Shown here one piece after another: positions 32,880 to 46,296 of a stretch of 64,000 nucleotides of DNA; positions within the stretch are counted from its first letter, which is position 1; the number at the start of each line of letters is the position of its first letter. The DNA comes from Lycium barbarum. Lineage: Eukaryota; Streptophyta; Magnoliopsida; Solanales; Solanaceae. The DNA lies in assembly GCF_019175385.1 (NCBI RefSeq), contig NC_083345.1:117538480-117602479 (forward strand), read 5' to 3'. The notes below the pieces were generated by a model. It saw only the letters and a program-made list of their open reading frames with translations, had not been told where the DNA came from and ran no database searches. The position numbers and the translations under genes are program-made.

Positions 32880-35560
32880 CAACTGAGTCCCTATTTCCTT
32901 CTACAAAGTCCTCCAGAAATGGGACATGACCTGAGTGCCTCTTTCTGAAATGATAGAAATGGGCACCCCATGCAATCTGACAATTGCTTTAATATAGATC
33001 CTGGCCAATTTCTCCGAGTTGTAGGTAGTATGAACTGGAATGAAGTGTACGGACTTAGTCAACTTATCCACAATAACCCAAATGGCATCAAATTTGCCCA
33101 AAGTCTTCGGTAGACCAACCACGAAATCCATAGCTATCCTCTTCCACTTCCCTTCGGAAATGGGCATCCTCTGAGTCATACCAACCGATCTCTGGTCCTC
33201 ATACTTAACCTGCTGGAAATTTAAACACTGAGATACTATGACTCTCTTCATCCTACCCCATCAATAATGCTTTCTCAAGTCGCGATACATCTTTGTAGCA
33301 CCAGGATGAATGGAGTATCTGGAACTGTGAGCCTCCCCCAAAATCAACCTAATCAAACCACCAACCCTAGGAACACAAACACACCCTTTAATCCTCAAAA
33401 CACCCTTATCTTCTAGAATCGCCTTCTTGGCTCTCCACTCAATACTTTATCTCGAATCTTGCACAATTTAACATCCTCAAACTGCTGGGCCTTAATTTTC
33501 TCCAAAAGAGACGATCTCGACTCAGTACAAGCTAGAACATTGCCAGGTTCTGAAATATCGAGTATCACCATACCGTTAGCCAAGGAATGAACCTCCATAG
33601 CTAACGGACGCTTCTAAACAATCAAGCGCGCCAAGATACTCATACTTACTGCCTTTCGACTCAACGCATCAGCTACTACATTAGCCTTTCTCGGATGATA
33701 AAGTTAAGAAACTCCATCCACCTACAATGCCTCGAATTTAGATCTCGCTGATCGAAAACATATGTTGAAGACAACGATGATTCGCGAATACCTCACAATA
33801 GACTCTATCCAGGTAATGCCTCCAAATCATCAAAGCAAAGACTACCGCTGCCAATACTAGATCAGGAGTGGGGTAGCTCTTCTCATGAACCTTCAGTTGC
33901 CTCGAAACATACGCGATCACCTTACCCTCTTGCATCAACACGCAACCCAACCAATCCAAGAAACATCACAATAAACGGTAAAGTCTTTATCCTCCACATG
34001 TAAAGTCAAAATTGGAGCTGAAGTCAATAGAGCCTTGAGCTTTTAAAAGCTTTGCTCATACTCATTGGATCACTGAGAGGGCACATTCTTCTGAGTCAAC
34101 CGGGTCAAATGAGAAGCAATAGTTGAGAACCTTTTCACGAACCGATGATAGTAACTCGCTAAGCCTATAAAACTCTGAATCCCAGTCACCGAAGTAGGCT
34201 TATCCTGATACCTAAATGCCTCAATCTTCTTGGGATCAACCATAATCACATCCTTAGACACCACATGTCCTAAAAATGCCACAGAACTGAGCCAGAACTT
34301 ACACTTAGAAAATTTAGCGTACAACTTCTTCTCTTTCAACAACCTAAGAACTATCCTAAAGTGCTTCTTATGGTCTTCCTTACTACGAGAGTACACCAAA
34401 ATGTCATTAATGAAGACATTAATGAACGAATCCAAGTATGGCTTGAAGATTCCATTCATCAAATCCATGAAAGTTGTAGGGGCATTTGTAAGCCCGAAAG
34501 ACATCACCAAGAATGCATAGTGACCATAGTCGGTCCTAAAATCCATCTTTGGAATATCCTCGACTCTAATCTTCAACTAGTGGTAACCTAATTCAAGTGG
34601 ATCTTAGAAAAGACCGAGGCACCCTGAAGTTGATTAAACATATCATCGATGCGGGGTATCAGATACTTGTTCCGAATAGTAATCTTGTTCAATTGCCTAT
34701 AATCGATACACGTCTGCATAGAACCATCCTTTTTCTTCACAAACAACACAGGAGCACCCCAAAGGAAACACTGGCTCTGATGAGCCCCTTACTCAACAAG
34801 TCTTGCAATTGGTCCTTTAACTCCCTCAACTCTGCTGGAGCCATACGGTAAGGTGTGATAGAAATAGGCCAAGTGCCTGGCTCTAAGTCAACGCAAAAGT
34901 CAATATCACGATTAGACAGCTTACCAGCAAGTCTGTGGAAAAAACCTCCACAAACTTGCTAACTATAGGAATTGACTCTAGGGAAGGAGTATCCGCACTC
35001 GTATCCCGAATATATGCCAAATACGCCAAACACTCCTTATCCACTAACTTCTTCGCCGAAAGGAATGGTATAATATTCTTAGGAGCAAGGCCAGGTGTGT
35101 CTTTCCGCTCTAATATCAGAATGCTTAGTATGGCTAACGTGACTGTCTTGGCATGACAGTCCAGAATTGCATGATAGGGAGACAACTAACTCATGCCCAA
35201 GATAACATCAAAATCTATCATAGCAAGGATCACCAAGTCTACCCACGTACCATAACCTATGAATATAGCCGTACTAGACCGGTAAACTTGATCAACTATC
35301 ACAGAGTCTCCGACAGGAATAGACACATTAATAGGCACGACAAGTAGATCACAAATCATATCCAAACCCATAGAGAAATATATGGACACGTAAGAGAAAG
35401 TAGAGCCCGAATCACATAATACTGAAGCTGCCCTATGGCAAACTGAAATAGTGCCTGTGATAACAGCATCAGAAGCCTCTGCCTCTGGTCTACCAAGGTT
35501 AGCATAGCAATGAACCATCCACCCTGGTCAGACTGAGCTTCACCTCTTGTAGACTGAGAA
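32880..35560 (-). pseudogene. Ty3/gypsy pol relic (protease, RT, RNase H, integrase)
   Basis: Read right to left, a protease segment has LCDSGSTFSYVS and DFDVILGM (35420-35190). Reverse transcriptase follows at about 34850-34070 with [12 protein letters not shown] and the active site FINDILVYS, where the family has FIDD (codon AAT at 34406-34408). RNase H ([19 protein letters not shown]) is at 33950-33840. The integrase core is at 33180-32900, with ISERGTQ where the family has ISDRGTQ. In-frame stops replace expected Trp or Gln codons at about 35187, 34578 and 34068, and frameshifts occur near 34920 and 33960. Gag and LTRs are not attached. Chromovirus-type pol is likely. Confidence 0.9.
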
Positions 35561-36485
35561 CTACCTCTGTGTCACGACCTAAAATCACAAGTCGTGCGGG
35601 CACCTATTATTTTTTACCTTGGTAGGCGAACCCTTTCGCAAATTATTCATTCAACCATAATTAAAAAATTAAGGCAATAGAATTATCAGTCTCAAACGTA
35701 GATATAAACAAGGATAAGTAGATAAGTGCAGAAATAATACATACAATCCCAAGGAATCTGGTCTAAGGCGGTACAAGAGCCACTACTACATCACTACAAG
35801 TATGAATATGAACTACATAAGTTTGAAATAGTGGAATACTGTCTTGGAATAACAAATAAGACAATTAATAAATGAAGATTCATTCGGGCTGCAGATCTAT
35901 CCACGTGCTTACCCTAGATACTCGTCAACAAAGGCCTCGAGAACCAGTCACGAGGGGAAGATGTGGAATCGATCACGTACTCTACACTCATAAAAGAATG
36001 AAGCAAGGTAGTCTCAGTACAAACATTATGTACTGGTAGGTATCATAGGCCAATGACAGTTAGCTAATATATATAAAGGAAAAGACCGTAAGATAGACAT
36101 GCTCACAACGAAGTATAACACAACACAGTCCAAAAATAGAAACTCAATACATGAAGATCAGATAGCTGAGTCATAGCCTGTGGTGAAGCACCTAAGCATA
36201 AGTTTGCCAAGTTTTTCACAATTCCTCATAATAACCACCAGACAAGTACAACCAACAATTCCGATCAATCAATGTAAAATGAGATGATGATAATGAATGC
36301 ATATGCAATGCAATGATATATGATGTGCCGCATATTTGTGGCACATTCGACGCCTTTTTACTATGAATTTTGGTTGTTTTCAAGTAAGTCTGGGTCATTT
36401 TAATGTGTTTTTGTTGTGTTTCAAAAATACGATGGCCCAAAAGCAAAAAATATAGGAAAAAGGAAAAAATGCCCAGAAATGAAGA

Positions 36486-36755
36486 TTCGACGGTCCGTCG
36501 ATCAATTCTTTGAAGCGTTGATAACTTCAACTTTCCAGTGACGGCCTTAGCTGAAGAGGACAAAAGAATGAGGCATTGACAAAGCGTCGAACTGATTGAC
36601 GTTTCGTCGTTTGTATCGTCGAACAGATTTGTCAATAAGAAGAAAGAAAGACGGATGACTAGACAGAGTGTTGAACTGGTCGACGGCACCGTCGAATGGA
36701 CCATATAACTGAAGAAACAAAGGACGGAAGCATCGATGGTCCGTCGATCTTGCTA
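36486..36755. repeat. CGACGG/CCGTCGAT motif patch in the Athila solo LTR
   Basis: Repeated self-complementary motifs include CGACGGTCCGTCGAT, GACGGCACCGTCGA and CATCGATGGTCCGTCGAT, separated by AT-rich spacers. Confidence 0.85.
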
Positions 36756-37063
36756 CCAGGGGCAGTTTTGTCAATTGTTGTTGTGCATTTTTAGAGCCTA
36801 TTTAAAGAACATTTTAGATTTTTGTTTGGCAGCTGGACATTCTCCACATTTAATATTAATTCCATTAGTGGGTGAGCATTGAATACACCACTTTTAGAGC
36901 TTAGTGAAGATAAAACGATTCTATTTCCACCATCTTTGTTCCACTTTGTAAGCTTTATGTCTCTATTATTGCTTTCAACTTTTGGAAACAATATGTGTGA
37001 GTAGTTTCTTTAATCAAAGTTGTGGACCCAAATGATGAGTATTATGTAATAGGTGTCTAACAT

Positions 37064-37066
<3 letters not shown>

Positions 37067-37111
<45 letters not shown>
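37067..37111. repeat. (AT)n microsatellite, about 45 bp
   Basis: An almost perfect alternating AT run lies in the solo LTR. The homologous site in the 44906-46280 LTR is a much shorter 'tatatatatat' near 45515, so it expanded in this copy. Confidence 0.95.
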
Positions 37112-37116
<5 letters not shown>

Positions 37117-38867
37117 GGTTGTGATGTGTTTCGTTATTTCTCATATTAATTGCTAGTTAGTGGTTGCAAACACTTACTTATGCACAAACCGTAGTTTTGT
37201 TTGGAAAGATGAACTAGGGTTTGAGTTGAAATAATATAACAAGGACTCGGGGTGCTAACTCTCGTTTAATGAATTCACTTATGGATAAGAAGAATTCTAC
37301 TTGGCATATTTAATCGGTTTTACTTGCAACTTTTCTATATTTGGGAAAATCATGAAAAGAAATACTTTCTAACTATTGAAAAATATTAGAAAGTGCATTA
37401 GAGATTAAGTGCATACAAAACCACGACCCATTAGAAATATATCATATTGATACCCATAGCATAACATCTAATCACAGCAGGGATACAACTTTGGTTCTTT
37501 TAATCCAAACAAATTCCAAATACTTCAAAATAGCGAATACAAACCAAAACCCTTTTTCTATACTAGTCGGAATAGAACTAAAGTCATTAGAGATTAGTAA
37601 AATATATGATTAGTATTTGTTTCACACTTTATTTTCTGTGGGATTCGACCCCAACCTAGTTGGGTTACTATATTTGACACCGACCACGTTATGCCATAAT
37701 TTAGGTGTAATTTGAGTGTATCAATATACAATGACCAATGTAATCTCTATACATATGTGTTGAGGTCTGCAACCCGATCCAATATCTATTGCGGAATGTT
37801 CAACCTGGTCCAAATACATGAGTATGAATGCATGAATGATATAAATGACAGTGAGAATATATGAATACCAATCGCACCACACAAGGACACATACCCCATT
37901 ATAAAGGATAAGTCAAATCTTGCCTCTATACCAGATAGTAACCAATAAATGAGAGATACAGGTTCACAGTCATGATAAGGCAACTAAGTATCAAATCTAG
38001 TATCACACACCTGACGACAAGCCAAAAGATCACAATAAGGCAACGAGCCACAATCAACAACAATACCAACCTAGGTAATCCATCCCACCTTCATACTCGA
38101 AGGTGTAACATGCTTTATCCAACAATCACTAATTCTTCATATGCTTCGCTAGCCGAAGTCTAACCATAAGGTAAGCCATAACCTACCCGGTAGCCGAGCG
38201 GGAGCTACAAACAATCACACGTTCGCCTTGCCTTTTTGGAGAGCCTTCAAGTACTCAAAGTCTATCCATAATCAAACTCTAAGTTAGAAATAAGAAAAAA
38301 CAATACCCGTATTGCTACACTATCGTTTGAATCAAAATCAATTATGAAAAGGGGGAAAACGAGTTCACAAGGGCAAAACAGATATTTCAAGCGTGAAATT
38401 GTTAACCTAATGTTCTAAAAGTTCAATTCCACTATTCAATTGCTAGATTAACTCAAGAATAGGTCAATTTCATCATTCAAGTTAAAACCCCCAATTTGGG
38501 TATAAACCCTAACTTTTAAACTTTCAATTCATCAACGTAAATAGAAGATTCAAGCCTATTAGACACTAATTCATCAAATTACATGCTTAGATCAGTCAAA
38601 TTCACCAACAAATCTCATCTAGAAAGGATAAAACTCAAGAAGTAAACATCAAAACCCATCTTCCTTTTTATGATCTACAGATTTTCTATCATGGATTCAT
38701 GCTCAAGGAAGGTAAATGAGTGAAATCTAGATCAGATAACCTACCCTCAGGAGAAATCTGATTGAAACCTCTTTCAATTCACCTCAAAGATTATTAGGAA
38801 CAATAAATGTAGAGATAAGAAATAAAGGGTTTTAACTAGGCATTAAATAGGATTATGGACCCGACAT

Positions 38868-39092
38868 TTTCTACAGCGGTTGACCGTCCGCTATAGCGGG
38901 CCTGCCACCGCGGGCCCACATCTCTCTACCACAAGACCGCTATAGACCTATCCGCTGTAGCGCCTCACTACGAAATACTCATACGCGCTATAGAGGCCTG
39001 GTCCCCGCTACAGCGGGACCGCTACCACTCACATGGTGCCACTACAGCGGGACCGCTACCACTCACATGGTGCCGCTACAGCGGACACCAGA
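38868..39092. repeat. GCGG/CGCTATAGCGG motif patch with 36-bp tandem repeat
   Basis: CCGCTATAGCGG, CGCTGTAGCG, CGCTACAGCGG and related motifs recur. A unit containing 'gggaccgctaccactcac' is duplicated in tandem at about 39010-39085. Confidence 0.85.
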
Positions 39093-39109
39093 CACCAGAA
39101 TAATCCTGG

Positions 39110-39244
39110 TATTAGTGTTTCTACACTTTGATTTGTATTATTCAGACTTTCAGTATATCAATATGTGTTAGTTATTTTCCGCATTCAGTATGTTACTTTC
39201 CGCATTCAGTATGTTACGTCCAGACCCAGGTTCGGGGTATGACA
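39110..39244 (+). repeat. Tekay/Del-like LTR 3' end fragment
   Basis: It matches the last about 190 bp of the solo LTR at 3379-5654 ('cagtatatcaatatgtgtta', 'cgcattcagtatgtta', then the terminal ...GTATGACA). A 21-bp segment is tandemly duplicated at about 39176-39216. A primer site follows. Confidence 0.85.
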
Positions 39245-39249
39245 AAGCT

Positions 39250-39261
39250 TGGTATCAAAGC
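39250..39261 (+). other. Primer-binding site, tRNA-iMet type
   Basis: TGGTATCAAAGC follows the LTR end TGACA after five bases. This confirms the plus orientation of the fragment and of its solo relative at 3379-5654. Confidence 0.88.
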
Positions 39262-39269
39262 ACTAGGTT

Positions 39270-39985
39270 CAAGTGCCTTAGGGAGTCTATCCAGCCGTGT
39301 CCAGTGAAGTTTCCTTTATATGTGTGTGCCGGCCACATATATAAATGGTTAACTACCAAGATATTTAGAATTGTCTCATTTTTTTCTACTCTTGATTGTG
39401 CCATGAAGCTTAGAGCAATAAGTAACCTTCTCTTCCTATCGAATTAGGTATGTTTCGAATGTGCAAGCGATGAGCAAGAAATTCAAGGTCCAACTGAGGA
39501 TGATTACGCATAAGGGTAGAATTGTGAAGTATTTGCTGGTAGCGAATGAGACTTGAGGTTATATTGAAAGTGGAATAAAGTGTACATCGACTGAGAAGGG
39601 GTGTATTGATGTACTCGAGAAAGGAGAACGAGAAACTGCAGGAAGAGAATAATAGTGAAATTAGCAAAGGAGCTAAGTCTGCAGCAAACGTAAATCATGG
39701 AGGATCTCAGGGAGGTCGAGGCAGATAATTTTCTATAGGAGGTCATCAGGACCCACTCTATGTGCAGCCAATGCACCAGTCTCGAGGTCTAACTATGATC
39801 AGAAAGGTCGGTTCAGCCAGAAACAGTGTTTCAGAGCACCAGGCTCTCAGTCACAGTATGGGCCACAGAGAATCCTATACGCAACAAGTGTGATAAGAGG
39901 CACCATGGGTGTATCGTTCAGGCATGGATGTTTGTTTTGGGTACAAAATAAAGGTCACTAGCTAAAGGACTACCTATCAATGAAA
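39270..39985 (+). pseudogene. Ty3/gypsy gag relic with eroded zinc knuckle
   Basis: In broken frames the plus strand reads the end of a gypsy gag. A Gly/Arg- and Gln/Ser-rich tail (GGSQGGRGR) precedes a zinc-knuckle remnant, CNKCDKRHHG then KGH..KD at about 39880-39985. In that remnant the second cysteine pair has changed. It lies directly downstream of the LTR fragment and primer site, so it is the start of the same Tekay/Del-like element. The rest of the element is missing. Many stops make it non-functional. Confidence 0.7.
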
Positions 39986-39999
39986 CAAGTACCGGAGGT

Positions 40000-42001
40000 A
40001 ATTTGATCTATTAAAATTTATCGCTCAACCTCATTTCCTTCACCTGGATAGGATTGAACAACCTGTTCCAAAACTACAATGACATCCTTGGAGGCCTGAT
40101 ATTACCAGACTTTAACCGCCACTTGAAAATTCTCAAGTATGTCTGACAGCTAGTACCCATATACTAGTGCCCGCTCTTTGTCTCCTTGTTAAGCAATTAT
40201 TTCCATGTGTTGAAGCATAAGGCTTGGTAGATTTATCGGAGCACCATTATCTATTAGTTTCACTAAGGCCATCTTTAGAAAGCTAGCTTCACCCTTGCCT
40301 TGACTCCTTGGAAGAATCATCCTGTGAACTTCCTCAAAGTACAACTAATGTAGTTCAATCATTTCCTTTTTCTCCACTCTTTTGGACCTTGCAGCCGTAG
40401 GGTTGTTGGATAGCTTTCGGGTGATTTCCAGGGCTATAGCCGTGTCATCTAATGGTGTCCATTCACCCTTCACATAATGTGCCCAACCTTCTGAAGGCTC
40501 ATCGAGGATTTCTCATAACATATGAACATTAAATGTAAACTACGTTGCAAGGACAATGCTGGTCAATGTAATGTCTATGCAAGTGGCATTGACATAGAAC
40601 TTGGTAACCTGCATCCTTGGCAGTTTCCTTCCCTTTTCTCTAGGAAGAAACAAGTTGCTCCAACGCTGGAGCGAAATCTTCTCCAGTATTGTAGTCATCT
40701 CTGGAGACAACTTTTAGGTTATTACGCCTCTTGAGACCACAATAAATAAGGGGAAGTCCACTGTTGCCTCTAAAAGGGCCCGGATACACTTCCCCTCAAC
40801 ACAATTAGTGATTGAAATTGAATAATTTAGCCGCAGGGGTTGTGACTTTAGTTATGTCTCCATGAGCTTCAAACTCATCACTGTCATCATGCTCAGAAGC
40901 AGATTATACTTCTTCCTCTCTCTCAAAATGCTCATCTCACAACTTACATTAGACTTTCCTCTTTGATGAACACCTCTAAACCATAGATGGCTGAGATTTT
41001 GTGGTGGCTTTGGCTTTTCCTTTTCTTTTAGAGCTTTCATCTCGTATCTTAATCCTTTCTACATAAGTTTTTAACTTAGTGCTTGTACGTTTAGACTTTC
41101 TGCTAGCCAGCAAGGCTTTCTCCAGTTCAGTATCAACTTTTCTCTTCTTGCTCCTTGTATAAGGAGTTCTAGGTGGAATTTGAGCATACCCCTTTCCGTT
41201 TACTTCCTCTACAGATTTTAGAATCCTCTTTCTAGATGCTTTTCTGAGTCTGGATCTGAACTGGGCTATAAGAAGCTCATCATCATCATCAACTGTGGTA
41301 GCACATGTTCCTAGAGAAACATTTTTCACAACTGGAACATGTTGCTCCACCGGTTCTATAATTGCTCCACGAATTCTATAATTGCTCCACCGGTTCTATC
41401 ATCACAGGAATATCCAATGCTTGTTGCACCACTGTCACTTATTCTGTTCTTTTTCTCCCTTGATTTCCTAGATGCATGAAGGCATCATCTATCTTTTCTT
41501 CAGCAAATTTCACATCATCCTTGTCTTCCACTTTTTTTTGTACTTTATCAACACACTCAATTTCTTTTTCAGTTGCCACAACCTCTCAGATGAATCTAGT
41601 TTCTCTTCAAGATTCTGCATTTGTTCCCCCTCACTTTGACCTAATCAATTCCTTGATTTCATTATACAAATCCAATTTCCTCCAGACACCTTAGGTGTTT
41701 CACGATTTTCATCAGTGACAATTTTCGAATCTCCTAGCATGAGTGGTTCATTTGCACCATCCATTCTAATTTCACCTATTTGTAATGGAGCAAATAGTAT
41801 TAGGGTTTCGTTTGGATTTTGGGTTGAAGGAGTGTCGATGGATTGGATGGCTTATGGTAAAGTTGTGTTGATAAGATTGAAAATGGTAAGGATTGGTTGA
41901 GGTGATGTCAGTTGAGGGAATGGAGATTGATGGGTTCAGACTAATTTGAGCAGTGGTCTGTGGTTCTTTAGGAGTAGTGGGGCTAACACTTTTTGATCCA
42001 T
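40000..42001 (-). pseudogene. Relic of a 'putative plant transposon protein' family gene
   Basis: A possible start is ATG 42001-41999 (MDQKVLAP). The order is a Ser/Pro-rich N-terminal part, a Lys/Arg-rich middle (41350-40976, with SKKRKVD and KRKGKAKATT, both nuclear-signal-like), an acidic stretch, and a C-terminal domain at about 40530-40040. That domain has recognisable blocks EGWAHYVKGEW, RMILPRSQGKGEASFL and INLPSLML. This domain recurs in retroelement-associated ORFs of nightshades. At least six stops or shifts break it. Function in the family is unknown; it is distinct in sequence from the relic at 47843-49823. Confidence 0.55.
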
Positions 42002-44764
42002 TTTAAGCTTAGAGTAAGAGTCTAGTAGGTTTGCAAGGGAAAGTTGAGAGCAATCTGTGATATCCGAGGGAAGATGAAGAGAAGGGTGAACAATTTTGAA
42101 TTAAGTAGAGGAGGGATAGAGAGAACCGGTTGAGTGGATAAGGATGGGATGCTTGTTTCAAGGAGTTTTAGTCCATGTATGTGTGACGAACCAATTTCAT
42201 AAGTCGTGAGGGAACTAACTCCCACCAAGCTAGTAAGCCATCCACAACCCGATAGAAAATTTACTAAAGGAATTAAAGTGGAAAAAAAATCAATCAAGTA
42301 TTAATAATTGTTAATATCATAAATTATGGAAATAAAGGTACATCCATCCCCAAATCTGGTGTCACTAGTATAAGAACGACTAAATTAAGTATAAGTCTAG
42401 GCATACATCTAGAAAATACATAAGTTGTCCAAAATAAAAGACAACATTAAAGGTAACCGAAGAAAATCCGGTGCCATAGAATCACTGATGGCTCACCCCG
42501 AATTGTCCAGATAACCATCACAACGATCAACAACATCTCGAAATCTGCTCACACCGGGAATAGAATCTACACACCAAAAGATTGCAGCAAGTGTAGCGTG
42601 AGTACTGGGAACAACCTGTACTCGGCAACATCGTCGGCCGACTCTAATGAAAACAGAGACGAGGGCTGGCCTACGATTACTACTTCCACACTTAACCACT
42701 ATTAGTACACAAAATTTATCAAGCTGTAATAATCTCAGTTTAAGCCTGTGTGAAGCTCCTAATCCATAAGCACATCAAGTAACCAAATAAGCATCTAAGT
42801 CCCTGGACAATCAAGAGATCAAATAAGCACCTCAGTCCTTAATCGGTTAGTCATCCCAAGCCAAAAAGGCAATCCAAACCACAATCAAGGCATAATAGAC
42901 CATCAACTTGCTGAAACCATAATAACAACAACAAGATACAATGAATGATATAATATAAAGTGAAAATGCATGTAATGCCGTGCAATGAAACTTTCCGTCA
43001 CCCGGTATACACATGTTCGAATATTAACGAATCGTGACCCATGGGGGATTCGCGAGGCCCATATACCACAGCTTCGAAAAATCATCGAATCACGGACCGC
43101 TCCGATAGCACCCTCGGATCACGATTTTCCACATATCATATCTTATCCCCTTAGGCTCATATACCTATCAACTAGCCTATTGGCTCATAATCATCATCGT
43201 TTCGTCGGAATCATTTCCCTTCGGACCTTTCATTAGGGCCATCAATGCATATGAAATGCCATGACAAATATGAATATGATATGCCCAACCACAAGAAACC
43301 AATGCATACAGTAAAGACCTTACTTTTAGTCATGATAAGTATGCAAGAGATATATAATAAGCATGGATATGTCATGAATCATAATAAGAAGTCGAAATAC
43401 ACACAAGATTCCTTTTTTCAAGTTCTCATAATCAGAAAGGTCCTACCTTTAGCCTCTTATACACAATAAGGTTCGATCTCAAGATAAAGTCATCACTCCG
43501 TTTGGAAACATTTTCCCTCGGAACCACATATGTATCCTCAAATATATATATAATGCATGAGATACAAAATAAGGCATGATTATAATATGCACAATGACAA
43601 GAAGCCAATAGATACAATAAAAAATCTCATTTATATTCATTATAAGCTGTAAAGGGCCTATCTTTAACCAATTACGCAAGGAGGTCATTATCTTAGCTTC
43701 TTTTCCATTTTGGACAAACATTTAGGAGTGATGAGTACCACACATATCAGACAAGACAGACTCACAATCAAAGAGACAGAAAATACGGGCTTCATTGCCC
43801 ACTCACAGATCCATAGGATCATCCTATCTACCAGCTACTGCCCAAAACATGACATTCAGACCAACTATACAATTTAAATTGCACAAGTTCTCATAAAATG
43901 TCACTGGTACCCAATACAAGTGCTCATCACCTTACGAGTATCGGGACCCCCTTATTAAACTTGTTATACCCTCTTATTTAGTTCAGTTTTATCAACCACG
44001 ACACTTAAGTTAGAGTTTACAGTCTTAACATGCCTGATAAGAAGTCTTGCCAAACTACAACAGAGCCTTGCCCTTCCGTACAACTTCCGAACGATCCAAT
44101 CTGCTCAAATACAGATTAAGCATAAGAATACGAGACAAACGACGCCTATATTACTTTATAGAAGATTTGGGTCCAAAAAGTCAACCCATAGACCTTGTTC
44201 CAAACCCCAAACGTCAATTTTGTAATTTTATTGGAAAACGGTTTCAATATGGTCTAATTAGTATTCTCGAAAGTCATACGAATCCATTGATACCCATAAT
44301 GACATTCTTTAATCCAACCCAAATTAAGCCCTAAAATTAGGATTCCAAACCCATAAGGGCAAAACAGTAAATGAACCTAGAATCATGTTCCTCATACTTA
44401 ATATAACTCATAACCCAAAACCCATTCATTAATAACCACTAATTCATGCTCAAATACCAAAACCCTAATTCTTAGGTTAGAGTCCAAAACCCTTCAATTT
44501 CCTCTTTAATCTAAACATTATAAGCATGGATTATAGGTCTAAATAATAGGAATATAATCAAAATACCAAGTTAAGAGGACTTACTCAATGGTTTCTCCTT
44601 GAAATATCTTCAATCCCCTCCAAAATTGTTCTCGAGCTTTAGGGTATTGAAATGAAAGTCTAAAGAAAGAAGATATTTAAAACCACATTCTATTCAGTGA
44701 TTCGCACACCTACACACTCGTATAGATGGACAAAACCTCACAGAGGCGCAACCCTTATAAAATA

Positions 44765-44905
44765 TCTCATGTTCGCTGCTGCGGGACTTCCTTTGCAGCG
44801 GCGACCTCACTTCTATGGGAGAATCTTCGTTGAAGCGAATGAAGGCTAAGTCAACAGATCCTCGCTAATGCGGGCCTCCTCTCGCTAGAGCGTATCCGCA
44901 GGGCC
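44765..44905. repeat. GCGG motif patch, interrupted by the Athila insertion
   Basis: GCTGCGGG, GCAGCGGCG, GCTAATGCGGGCC and CGCTAGAGCG cluster at the left edge of the insertion point. It corresponds to the patches in the other family A LTRs. Confidence 0.75.
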
Positions 44906-46280
44906 GGATACGCTCAAATTACACCTATTAATGGCGTAAAGCGGACGTTATCAAATATAGTAACCCAAACAAGGTTGGGGTCGAATCCCACAGGGAATAT
45001 GGAGATAAAAGGATACTAATTGTATGTGATGCTGGTCTTTAAAGGCTTTAATCCTATTCCTAATGTTTTAAAAAGAGACTTGGTTTGGAACAACTATTTT
45101 GAAGTGTTTAGAATTTGTTTAGATTTTGAGAACCAAAGTTGTGTCCCCGCGATGATTAGATATTATGCTATGGGTGTCAATATGATATATTTCTAATGGG
45201 TCGAGGTTATGTATGCACTTAATCTCTAATACACTTTCTAATATTTTCCAATAGTTAGAAAGTATTTCTTTTCATGATTTTCCCAAATGCAGAAAAGTTA
45301 TAAATAAGGTTGATTAAATATGCCAAGTAGAACTCATCTTATCCCTAAGTGAGTTCATTAAACGAGGGTTAGCGCCCCGAGTCCCTGTTAAATTATTTCA
45401 AATCACACCCTAGTTCATGTTTCCAAATAAACTAGGGTTTGCGCATGAACAAGTGTTTACAACCACTTATAGAACTATGAATACGAGAAATAATAAAACA
45501 CATCACAACCCATTATATATATATCCAATGTTAGATACCCATTACATAGCACCCATCATTTGGGTCCACAACTTTGATTAAAGAAACTACTCACATATTA
45601 TGGTCTCAAAAGTAGGAAGCAATAAATGAGACATAAAGCTTATAAAGTGTAATAAAGATGATGGAAAATGGAAGCTTGTTGTCTTCACTAAGCTCCAAAA
45701 GGGGAGTATTCAATGCTCACCCACCAAAGAAACTTTTTAAGTGGTTACAATAAAAACTGGATACAAAGAAAAACCTAAAATGTTCTTTAAATAGGCTCCA
45801 AAAAAGCACAGCAGAAACTGACAAAAGTGCCCCCGATAGCAAGATCGACGGACCGTCGATCGTTCGACGATCCATCGGTTTCTCCGTCCTTTGTATCCTC
45901 AGCAATGTGTTCCATTCGACGCTCCGTTGAGTATTCCGTCTTTTTCTCCTCTTGTTGAGAGATCCTGCTTGACGACACAAACGACGAAACGTTGATCAGT
46001 TCGACTCTTCGTCGATGCCTCCGTCCTTTGTCGTCTTCAACTTTGTCATCACTGGAAAATCGAGCTTATCAACGCTTCAAAGGACGATTCATCGGCTGAT
46101 CGACGGAACGTCGATTCTTCATTTCTGGCCAATTTTTCCTTTGTTCTTTGCTTTTTGCTTTTGAGCCATTGTTTTCCTAAAAACACAACAAAACATATTA
46201 ACGAGCACCAGACTTACTTGAAAACAATCAAATTTCATAGTAAAAAGGCGTCGAATGTGCCAAAAATCCGCGGCACATCA
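44906..46280 (-). repeat. 3' LTR of the Athila-type element
   Basis: The 1375-bp copy matches 36321-37723 (inverted) and 51714-52983 (direct). It contains the ancestral orientation of the segment 45531-45582, which is inverted in the partner LTR. Confidence 0.9.
45840..46125. repeat. CGACGG/CCGTCGAT motif patch in the 3' LTR
   Basis: 'gatcgacggaccgtcgatcg', 'cgacgatccatcgg', 'cgacgaaacgttgatc' and 'cgacggaacgtcgatt' recur. The matching part of the partner LTR is at 52520-52820. Confidence 0.85.
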
Positions 46281-46296
46281 ACACCCCCAACTTAGG
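46281..46296 (-). other. Polypurine tract of the Athila-type element
   Basis: The minus strand reads CCTAAGTTGGGGGTGT directly before the LTR start TGATGTGCCG. A G-rich tract before TGATG is characteristic of Athila/Tat elements and primes plus-strand DNA synthesis. Confidence 0.8.

Larger units (their letters stand above)
36321..37723 (+). mobile_element. Athila-type solo LTR (1403 bp)
   Basis: It begins TGATGTGCCGC and ends GAGTGTATCA. Exact duplications ATATA flank it (36316-36320 and 37724-37728). It matches both LTRs of the element at 44906-52983 in reverse orientation. No internal region is present. It contains a CGACGG motif patch and an (AT)n tract. Confidence 0.92.
35570..39109 (-). 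mobile_element. Family A LTR, truncated, interrupted by an Athila solo LTR
   Basis: On the minus strand the LTR 3' end (...GGTCGTGACA) is at 35570. The LTR then runs through 36320, resumes at 37729 and continues to the GCGG patch. It is cut off at about 39109, where a different LTR family begins, so its first about 700 bases are missing. It adjoins the gag-protease boundary of the gypsy pol relic. Confidence 0.82.

Noticed and set aside
36216..36704. 162-codon minus-strand frame
   Set aside because: It crosses the boundary of the Athila solo LTR at 36321, so it is a chance frame over a junction.
40522..40734. 70-codon plus-strand frame
   Set aside because: The opposite strand carries conserved blocks of the plant transposon protein relic, so this is a shadow.
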